Positions 58,176 to 64,000 of a DNA stretch of 64,000 nucleotides are shown here, piece after piece. The DNA comes from an uncultured Gemmiger sp. (GTDB taxonomy: Bacteria > Bacillota > Clostridia > Oscillospirales > Ruminococcaceae). The DNA is taken from contig CALXAH010000011.1 of NCBI GenBank assembly GCA_944386225.1, positions 1-64,000 of the forward strand. The letters run 5' to 3'. How positions within the stretch are numbered: position 1 is the first letter of the stretch; each line of letters starts with the position of its first letter. Below the pieces are notes generated by a model, which was not told the DNA's origin, did not search any database, and saw only the letters and a list, made by a program, of their open reading frames with translations. The translations under genes were made by a program, and so were the position numbers.

Positions 58176-59435
58176 ATGGAAAAGAAACCGTTTATCACGT
58201 TGGAACAGGCGCAGCGCATTATTGCGGATGTGCCGACTCCGTTTCATATCTATGATGAAAAAGGCATCCGGGAAAATGCCCGCCTGCTGAACAAGGCTTT
58301 TGCCTGGAACAAGGGGTATAAGGAATACTTTGCCGTCAAGGCAACTCCCAATCCGTATATTCTGAAAATTCTGCAGGAGGAAGGCTGCGGCGTTGACTGC
58401 TCGTCCTATACCGAGCTGATGCTGGCAGAGGCCTGCGGCTTTTCCGGCCAGGATATTATGTTTTCCTCCAACGTAACGCCCGTGGAGGATATGCAGCTGG
58501 CTGCCCGTCTGGGTGCTTACATCAATCTGGACGATTACACCCATGTGGAGTTCCTGGAGCGGGTGGCCGGTATCCCGGAGACCATCTGCTGCCGGTATAA
58601 CCCGGGCGGCGTTTTCTCCATGGGCAACGATATTATGGACAATCCTGGCGAGGCCAAATACGGCATGACCGAACAGCAGATGGTGGATGCCTATAAAAAG
58701 CTGATGGCCAAGGGGGCCCGGCATTTCGGTATTCATGCGTTCCTGGCCAGCAACACGGTCAGCAATGAGTATTATCCCACCCTGGCGGGCATTTTGTTTG
58801 AACTGGCGGTTCGGCTGAAAGACGCTACCGGAGCCCATATCAGCTTTATTAACCTGTCCGGCGGCGTGGGTGTGGACTATCGCCCGGAACAGCCCGCCAA
58901 CGATATCATGGTCATCGGGGAGGGCGTGCGCCGGAAGTTTGAGGAGATTCTGGTTCCGGCCGGCATGGGCGACGTGGCAATTTTCACCGAACTGGGCCGG
59001 TTTATGCTGGCGCCTTACGGACATCTGGTGAGCACCGTCCTGCATGAGAAGCATACCTATAAGGATTACATTGGGCTGGATGCCTGCGCCGCCAACCTGA
59101 TGCGTCCGGCCATGTATGGTTCCTACCATCACATTACCGTTCTTGGCAAAGAAAATGCGCCCTGTGATCATAAGTATGATGTGACCGGCGGCCTGTGCGA
59201 AAACAATGACAAGTTTGCCATCGACCGGATGCTGCCGGAAATCCAGATCGGCGATATCCTGGTGCTGCACGATACCGGGGCGCATGGTTTTTCTATGGGC
59301 TATAATTATAACGGCAAGCTGCGCAGCGCCGAGGTGCTGCTGCGGGAGGATGGTTCCCACAAGCTGATCCGCCGTGCCGAAACGCCGGAAGATTATTTTG
59401 CAACTTTTGACTTTGCGCCGTTCTTCAAAAAATAA
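58176..59435 (+). CDS. lysA: Diaminopimelate decarboxylase
   Basis: A 419-residue fold-type III PLP enzyme that decarboxylates meso-diaminopimelate to lysine. The PLP lysine is K55 in YFAVKATPNP. Further features are EGCGVDCSSYTELMLAEA, NLSGGVGVDYRPEQP and the C-terminal VTGGLCENNDKFAIDRMLPEIQIGDILVLHDTGAHGFSMGYNYNG, where the CEN motif and Tyr fit DAP decarboxylase rather than ornithine enzymes. The ATG at 58176 follows AAAGGGA. It has its own promoters and terminator. Confidence 0.9.
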   Translation: MEKKPFITLEQAQRIIADVPTPFHIYDEKGIRENARLLNKAFAWNKGYKEYFAVKATPNPYILKILQEEGCGVDCSSYTELMLAEACGFSGQDIMFSSNVTPVEDMQLAARLGAYINLDDYTHVEFLERVAGIPETICCRYNPGGVFSMGNDIMDNPGEAKYGMTEQQMVDAYKKLMAKGARHFGIHAFLASNTVSNEYYPTLAGILFELAVRLKDATGAHISFINLSGGVGVDYRPEQPANDIMVIGEGVRRKFEEILVPAGMGDVAIFTELGRFMLAPYGHLVSTVLHEKHTYKDYIGLDACAANLMRPAMYGSYHHITVLGKENAPCDHKYDVTGGLCENNDKFAIDRMLPEIQIGDILVLHDTGAHGFSMGYNYNGKLRSAEVLLREDGSHKLIRRAETPEDYFATFDFAPFFKK

Positions 59436-59440
59436 CCATA

Positions 59441-59475
59441 ACGGGCAGACCGCGAAATACGGCCTGCCCGTTTTT
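59441..59475 (+). terminator. Terminator after lysA
   Basis: ACGGGCAG pairs with CTGCCCGT, with an inner CCG/CGG, followed by five T. Confidence 0.92.
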
Positions 59476-59490
59476 ATGTGCGAAAAAGTA

Positions 59491-59521
59491 TTGACATTCC
59501 CCCGGGTGGAAGGTGTATAAA
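59491..59521 (+). promoter_or_regulatory. Possible promoter of the ABC exporter pair
   Basis: TTGACA (59491-59496) and TATAAA (59516-59521) with a 19-base spacer, longer than usual. Confidence 0.45.
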
Positions 59522-59578
59522 CAGGTCAAGAAAAGCGACCTGCTTCCGGGCAGGACGCTGGTCAGGAGGAAACAAGCG

Positions 59579-60304
59579 ATGCTTTCGATCGAACACTTTT
59601 CCAAAACCTATTCCGGCGGCAAGCGTGCCGTGGATGATCTGAACCTGGTGGTTCATGCCGGGGAGATCTGCGGCTTTATTGGGCATAACGGGGCAGGCAA
59701 AACTACGACTCTGCGTGCGGTGGCCGGTGTCATTTCCTATACCGAGGGGACCATCCGGGTGGACGGCAAAGACCTGCACACCAACCCGGTGGAGGCAAAA
59801 AAGGTGATGGCCTTTCTACCGGACAACCCGGATCTCTATGACTACATGAAGGGAATTGATTACCTGAACTTTATCGCGGATCTGTATGATATCCCGGGGG
59901 ATGACCGCACCCGGCGCATTGCACGGTATTGTGATGATTTCCAGATCACAGAGGCGCTGGGAAGCCCCATCGGGAGCTATTCTCATGGCATGAAACAAAA
60001 ACTGGCTTTGATCAGTGCTCTGATCCGTAAGCCCAAACTGTTAATTCTAGATGAGCCGTTTGTGGGACTGGATCCACAGGCATCGCATCTGCTCAAAGGG
60101 TATCTGGCAGAGCTGTGTGCCCAGGGCGGAGCGGTGTTTTTCTCCACCCACGTACTGGAAGTAGCGCAGAAGCTTTGCCACAAGGTAGCTATCATCCAGG
60201 AGGGAAAACTGATCCGGTATGGTACTATGGAAGAGGTAGTGGCTGGCGAATCGTTGGAGGAGGTTTTCCTGCGTCAGACAGCGGGAGGTGCCGACCATGC
60301 GTAA
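59579..60304 (+). CDS. ABC transporter ATP-binding protein
   Basis: A 241-residue ATPase with GHNGAGKTT, YSHGMKQKLALISALIRKPKLLILDEPFVGLDPQA and the switch FFSTHVLEVAQ. The sequence resembles ATPases of ABC-2 exporters. The ATG at 59579 is seven bases after AGGAGGAA. Its end overlaps the permease by eight bases. The substrate is unknown. Confidence 0.92.
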   Translation: MLSIEHFSKTYSGGKRAVDDLNLVVHAGEICGFIGHNGAGKTTTLRAVAGVISYTEGTIRVDGKDLHTNPVEAKKVMAFLPDNPDLYDYMKGIDYLNFIADLYDIPGDDRTRRIARYCDDFQITEALGSPIGSYSHGMKQKLALISALIRKPKLLILDEPFVGLDPQASHLLKGYLAELCAQGGAVFFSTHVLEVAQKLCHKVAIIQEGKLIRYGTMEEVVAGESLEEVFLRQTAGGADHA

Positions 60305-61868
60305 ATTCGGTGCTCTCCTGAAGGTAAGCTTTTGGGGTATGCTGTATGCCATGAACCTGGCCGGTGGAAGCCGGAAACGCCGTATCTCCGGTGCAGGGGT
60401 GCTGGCCCTGGCGGGAGGTTTGATGCTGATGCTTTCCGCTTCCTACAGCTTCAGCTTTTCCGCCGCACTGGCACAGCAGGGCGCGGTGGATATGCTGCCG
60501 GTGCTTATGTCGCTGCTGGCGGTTATCCTGTGCGCAGCTTTCAGCTTGTTCGGGGCGCAGGGGATACTGTTCAGTACACGGGATATGGATCTGGCGCTCT
60601 CCTGGCCGGTTCCGCCTCTGCAGCTGGTTGTATCCCGTGTGCTGGCGTTGTATCTGGAGAACCTGTTTCTTCTGGGCGTTTGGATGCTGCCTGTATGGCT
60701 GGCGTGGATGCTGCAGGGAGGCTGTATGCCTGCTGCCTTTATTGCGCTTCCGGTCAGCGTTCTGCTGCTGGCTTTTCTGCCCTGTGTTTTGGCCATGGCC
60801 GTCGGATTTGTGCTGGCCCTTGTTTCTGCCCGCTTCCAGCACAATGCATTGCTCAACAATCTGCTTTACCTGTTGTTGCTGGCGGGTATTTTTGCAGGAT
60901 CATTTTCTCTGCAGAGTCAGATATTCCAGGTGCAGAGTTCCTTCTTTACATCCTGGCTTATGCGCCCATTTCTCTGGTTCACCGGAGCCTTGAAGCTGCA
61001 GGATGTTTCGCTGGCAGCGCTGGCGGCGGTTTGTGTGCTGCCGTTTTTGCTGGTTGCCTGGCTGATCAGCCGGCGATATGCTGCTGTTTTGACCTTGCTG
61101 GCCAGTCACCGGGCACACTTCGATTACCGGCTGACCCGCCAGCATTCTGCCGGACGTATGCGTGCGCTGATTGGGCGTGAATTCCGCCGTTATTTCGGTA
61201 TCAGCATCTACCTGTTCAATACCGGGATTGGCTTGCTGCTGCTTGCGGTAGGCGCGATTGCTGCAGTACTGCAAAGGGACCAGCTTCAACATTTGATGGC
61301 TCAGTTTGGCTCCGAAGCAATACCCATGACAGCCGCTTTGGCGCTGACTGTTGGCTTTATCCTGGCGATGACGCAGCCCACCAGCTGTTCCATTAGTCTG
61401 GAAGGCGAGCAGCTCTGGATCATAAAGAGCGCACCTTTACGTCCCTGGGAACTGTTTGGAAGCAAAGTCGGAATGCAGCTGATTTTGGTGTTTCCGGTGC
61501 TTGCGGTCTGCGTTCCCGTTATGGGGTGGGCGCTGGGAATACCAGCGGCACAGAACCTTGCCCTGCTGGCAGCCGCCGCAGCGATGGCGTTCTGCGTGGC
61601 GCCTATGGGGCTTGTGGTGAATCTGCATTTTCCCAAACTGGATGCGCCGAATCCCACCGTAGTTGTTAAGCAGTCTGCCGCTACGCTTGTAGGGCTTCTG
61701 GCCGGATTTGCGCTGCTGCTTCCCGGTGCTGTGCTGTATAATCTGATACCGCAGGCGCTGAACGGCTGCGGTTGGCTTTCCGCTGCTGCGGTGCTATATC
61801 TGCTTGCGGGTGTCCTTTTCTGGCGCTTTTTGCTTACCCGAGGCGTTTCCATGCTGGAAGAACTATGA
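60297..61868 (+). CDS. ABC exporter permease, large polytopic
   Basis: A 523-residue integral membrane protein with about twelve hydrophobic segments, in two similar halves, each with several helices and polar loops such as GILFSTRDMDLALSWPVPPLQLVVSRVLALYLENL and SISLEGEQLWIIKSAPLRPWELFGSKVGMQLIL. These loops are typical of putative ABC exporters (YthB/ABC2-like) in Clostridia. The ATG at 60297 follows GGGAGGTG. It is coupled to the ATPase and followed by a terminator. Confidence 0.85.
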   Translation: MRKFGALLKVSFWGMLYAMNLAGGSRKRRISGAGVLALAGGLMLMLSASYSFSFSAALAQQGAVDMLPVLMSLLAVILCAAFSLFGAQGILFSTRDMDLALSWPVPPLQLVVSRVLALYLENLFLLGVWMLPVWLAWMLQGGCMPAAFIALPVSVLLLAFLPCVLAMAVGFVLALVSARFQHNALLNNLLYLLLLAGIFAGSFSLQSQIFQVQSSFFTSWLMRPFLWFTGALKLQDVSLAALAAVCVLPFLLVAWLISRRYAAVLTLLASHRAHFDYRLTRQHSAGRMRALIGREFRRYFGISIYLFNTGIGLLLLAVGAIAAVLQRDQLQHLMAQFGSEAIPMTAALALTVGFILAMTQPTSCSISLEGEQLWIIKSAPLRPWELFGSKVGMQLILVFPVLAVCVPVMGWALGIPAAQNLALLAAAAAMAFCVAPMGLVVNLHFPKLDAPNPTVVVKQSAATLVGLLAGFALLLPGAVLYNLIPQALNGCGWLSAAAVLYLLAGVLFWRFLLTRGVSMLEEL

Positions 61869-61875
61869 AATTACC

Positions 61876-61928
61876 AGCCAAGACCCTGGCCACATTGTAT
61901 ACAGTGCGGCCAGAGTCTTGGCTTTTTT
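61876..61928 (+). terminator. Terminator after the ABC exporter permease
   Basis: AGCCAAGAC-c-CTGGCC pairs with GGCCAG-a-GTCTTGGCT around a 16-base loop, followed by six T. Confidence 0.93.
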
Positions 61929-61978
61929 GCGTCCGACCTGAACACAGGATTCAATTTCTCCAAGAAATGAATTGGCCC

Positions 61979-62007
61979 TTGCATTCTGCAAAGCAATGTG
62001 ATATACT
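61979..62007 (+). promoter_or_regulatory. Promoter of the second binding-protein ABC operon
   Basis: TTGCAT (61979-61984), 17 bases, TATACT (62002-62007). The leader contains an AACGGCG/CGCCGTT hairpin. Confidence 0.75.
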
Positions 62008-62067
62008 TTGGTACATTAAATCAACGGCGTGTTAAAGGGCGCGCCGTTATGGGGAGGAAATACGCAG

Positions 62068-63072
62068 ATGAAAAAGGGTTTGGCTATTCTGGTCGGGGGC
62101 TGTATGCTGGCCCTCAGCCTGGCGGGTTGCGGCGGGGCCGGTTCTTCCGCTGCAGGGGGCTCGTCCAGTTCTCCGGCCGCCGGTTCTGACGGTTCCAAGG
62201 TGTTTCAGGTGGGCGTGCTGCAGCAGCTGGAGCACGAAGCGCTGGACGCTGCCACACAAGGTTTCCAGGACGCCTTGAAGGAGGCGCTGGGTGACCAGGT
62301 GGAGATTACCGTGCAGAATGCGCAGAACGATTCCAATACCTGTACAACGATCGCAACCAGTTTTGTTTCCAGTGGTATGGATCTGATTATGGCCAATGCC
62401 ACCAACGCCTTGCAGGCTGCGGCGGCCGCAACCGATACCATCCCCATTCTGGGCACTTCGATTACCGAATACGGCGTAGCGTTGAGCCTGACGGATTTTG
62501 ACGGTACCGTGGGCGGAAATATCTCCGGCACTTCTGACCTGGCGCCGCTGGATCAGCAGGCAGCTATGCTGCAGGAGTGGTTCCCAGACGCTGAAAAGGT
62601 GGGCCTGCTGTACTGCTCCGGCGAGCCGAACTCCCAGTATCAGGTGGACGCAGTAAAGGCTGAGCTGGAGGGGATGGGCTACACCTGCACGCTGTATCCT
62701 TTCTCGGATTCCAACGATCTGGCTACCATCGCCACCAGTGCCGCCGCGGAGAGCGACGTGATCTACGTTCCTACCGATAACACGGTGGCGGCCAACACCG
62801 GCATTGTGGACGGTATCTGCCGTCCCGCCAAGGTTCCGGTGATTGCGGGTGAAGAGGGCATCTGTGCCGGCTGCGGCGTGGCTACCCTGTCCATCAGCTA
62901 CTACGATATTGGCTATAAGACTGGTGAAATGGCTGCCCAGATCCTGACGGGTGAGGCGGACATCTCCACTATGAAGATTGAATACGCGCCTCAGTTTACC
63001 AAGAAATACAACGCTGCGATCTGCGAGGAACTGGGCCTTACCGCTCCGGAAGGCTACGAAGCCATTGGCTGA
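62068..63072 (+). CDS. ABC transporter substrate-binding lipoprotein (TrpX/DUF534-like)
   Basis: A 334-residue lipoprotein. The signal peptide ends LSLAGCGG with Cys21, followed by a Ser/Ala/Gly-rich linker to about residue 42. The mature protein (FQVGVLQQLEHEALDAATQGFQDAL, DLIMANATNALQAAAAATDTIPILGTSITEYGVAL, VGLLYCSGEPNSQYQVDAVKAELEGMGY, VIYVPTDNTVAANTGIVDGIC) matches the ABC_sub_bind (DUF534) family, which includes proteins linked to tryptophan or other amino-acid uptake. Its permease follows. Confidence 0.9.
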   Translation: MKKGLAILVGGCMLALSLAGCGGAGSSAAGGSSSSPAAGSDGSKVFQVGVLQQLEHEALDAATQGFQDALKEALGDQVEITVQNAQNDSNTCTTIATSFVSSGMDLIMANATNALQAAAAATDTIPILGTSITEYGVALSLTDFDGTVGGNISGTSDLAPLDQQAAMLQEWFPDAEKVGLLYCSGEPNSQYQVDAVKAELEGMGYTCTLYPFSDSNDLATIATSAAAESDVIYVPTDNTVAANTGIVDGICRPAKVPVIAGEEGICAGCGVATLSISYYDIGYKTGEMAAQILTGEADISTMKIEYAPQFTKKYNAAICEELGLTAPEGYEAIG

Positions 63073-63092
63073 CCAAAAAGAGATAGGTGAAC

Positions 63093-63134
63093 GGAACAGC
63101 GGGAGAGAGCGTGGCTTTTCCCGCTGTTCCTTCC
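63093..63134 (+). terminator. Intercistronic hairpin between binding protein and permease
   Basis: An 11-bp perfect stem GGAACAGCGGG/CCCGCTGTTCC with a 16-base loop but no T-run. It is more likely an RNA-stabilising or attenuating element than a full terminator. Confidence 0.6.
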
Positions 63135-63168
63135 GCATACAGAATGTACATGCAACGGGGGAACGATC

Positions 63169-64000
63169 GTGAGCTTTTTCCAATCTTTCTTGAACGCCAT
63201 GCCCGGCGCGGTGGCGCAGGGGCTGATCTGGGGCATCATGGCCATGGGCGTCTATCTGACCTATAAGGTGCTGGATGTAGCTGACCTGACGGTGGACGGT
63301 TCCATCTGTACCGGCGGCGCTACCGCTGTAATGGTGGTGCTGGCAGGGCACAGTGTCTGGCTGGCACTGCTGTGTGCGCTGCTGGCAGGCCTTTTGTGTG
63401 GCCTTATTACCGGTTTGCTGCACACCTTCATGGGGATCCCTGCTATCCTGGCCGGTATCCTTACCCAGCTTTCCCTGTACTCCATTAACCTGAAGATCAT
63501 GGGCAAGTCCAACCAGTCTGTTAATGTGGATCAGTTTGACGTTCTGATCTCCCTGCGCTGGGTCAAAGAGCTTTCTGTACGTAACCCGGTGCTGGTGGTG
63601 GCGCTCTTTACCGTTGTGATCATCGCGCTGCTTTACTGGTTCTTTGGTACAGAACTGGGATGCTCCATCCGGGCTACCGGCTGCAATCCTCACATGAGCC
63701 GCGCCCAGGGCATCAATACTAACCGGAACGTGGTGTTGGGCCTGATGCTTTCCAACGGGCTTGTGGCGCTTTCCGGCGCACTGCTCAGCCAGTATCAGGG
63801 ATTTGCGGATCTAAACATGGGGCGTGGCGCCATCGTGATTGGTCTGGCCGCGGTTATCATCGGCGACGCTATCTTCGGGCGGATTTTCCGCAACTTTGCA
63901 CTGCGGCTTTTAAGTGTTTGCCTGGGCGCTATCATTTACTATCTGGTGTACCAGTTTGCGGTGCAGCTGAAACTGGACCCGGATCTGCTCAAGATGCTCA
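63169..64000 (+). CDS. ABC transporter permease, 3' end outside the window
   Basis: At least 277 codons, open to the window end. The product is a BPD_transp_2-type permease partner of the upstream lipoprotein. It opens VSFFQSFLNAMPGAVAQGLIWGIMAMGVYLTYKVLDVADLTVDGS, a hallmark of the TrpY-like group, and later has GTELGCSIRATGCNPHMSRAQGINTNRN as the cytoplasmic loop, with about eight membrane segments so far. The GTG at 63169 follows GGGG, with no ATG nearby. An ATPase gene is expected just beyond the edge. Confidence 0.88.
   Translation, partial: MSFFQSFLNAMPGAVAQGLIWGIMAMGVYLTYKVLDVADLTVDGSICTGGATAVMVVLAGHSVWLALLCALLAGLLCGLITGLLHTFMGIPAILAGILTQLSLYSINLKIMGKSNQSVNVDQFDVLISLRWVKELSVRNPVLVVALFTVVIIALLYWFFGTELGCSIRATGCNPHMSRAQGINTNRNVVLGLMLSNGLVALSGALLSQYQGFADLNMGRGAIVIGLAAVIIGDAIFGRIFRNFALRLLSVCLGAIIYYLVYQFAVQLKLDPDLLKML

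Noticed and set aside
1-64000. Mobile elements, prophage, CRISPR arrays, tRNA or rRNA genes
   Set aside because: No transposase, integrase, phage structural gene, regular repeat-spacer pattern or recognisable stable RNA gene was seen on either strand.

Overview
The window is a dense, mostly core stretch of chromosome from an endospore-lineage Firmicute. It has about 55-58% GC by eye, short intergenic gaps, AGGAGG-type ribosome binding sites and frequent GTG/TTG starts. The gene content points to an anaerobic gut member of Clostridia, probably Oscillospiraceae/Ruminococcaceae. The markers are a full spoIIIA operon, SigE/SigG, a CIRCE element, a YjjI-type glycyl radical enzyme, a flavodoxin-ferredoxin fusion and the Asp23-nusB-xseAB-ispA-dxs-tlyA-nadK-argR-recN run. 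The species cannot be fixed from sequence alone. I see no prophage, insertion sequence, CRISPR array, rRNA or tRNA.

Layout. 1-7.6 kb: accessory metabolic genes (disrupted YjjG-like HAD phosphatase, alpha/beta hydrolase, ABC-F ATPase, GNAT, EFR1-like ferredoxin), a PadR-DUF2812 pair with twin operators, and a patatin-like phospholipase. 7.7-14.6 kb: spoIIGA-sigE, then convergent tsf-rpsB and a YlmC-like gene, a HAD hydrolase, sigG, an unknown membrane protein and yunB. 14.7-16.7 kb: a divergent NAD-dependent DNA ligase. 16.8-21.5 kb: spoIIIAA-AH with tightly coupled genes. 21.6-34.8 kb: a long co-directional housekeeping run from Asp23/nusB through recN, class III FBPase and a tyrosine phosphatase. 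34.9-44.9 kb: a nucleoside uptake and salvage island (deoD, cdd, bmpA-type lipoprotein, yjjI-yjjW, three-gene nucleoside ABC transporter, pdp). 45-52.3 kb, minus strand: htpG under CIRCE, a GntR-ABC operon, and an SCP2-like/alcohol dehydrogenase/aldehyde dehydrogenase operon. 52.4-59.4 kb: dacF-type carboxypeptidase, an unknown ORF, deoC, a three-gene envelope cassette (GT2, permuted NlpC/P60-like protein, flippase-like membrane protein) and lysA. 59.5-64 kb: an ABC exporter pair and the start of a second lipoprotein-dependent ABC importer, cut by the window edge.

How it fits together. The 34.9-44.9 kb island would import nucleosides (BmpA plus ATPase plus two permeases), deaminate cytidine and phosphorolyse purine and pyrimidine nucleosides. 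deoC at 54.4 kb would split deoxyribose-5-phosphate into glyceraldehyde-3-phosphate and acetaldehyde. The glycyl radical enzyme YjjI and its activase lie inside this island, between the binding protein and its transporter. In E. coli yjjI-yjjW also adjoin the deo operon. I consider this recurring link to nucleoside catabolism the best lead here to an undescribed pathway.

Promoters of the form TTGNNN-17-TANNNT and strong hairpin terminators delimit most transcription units. They are listed separately because they decide which genes are co-transcribed.
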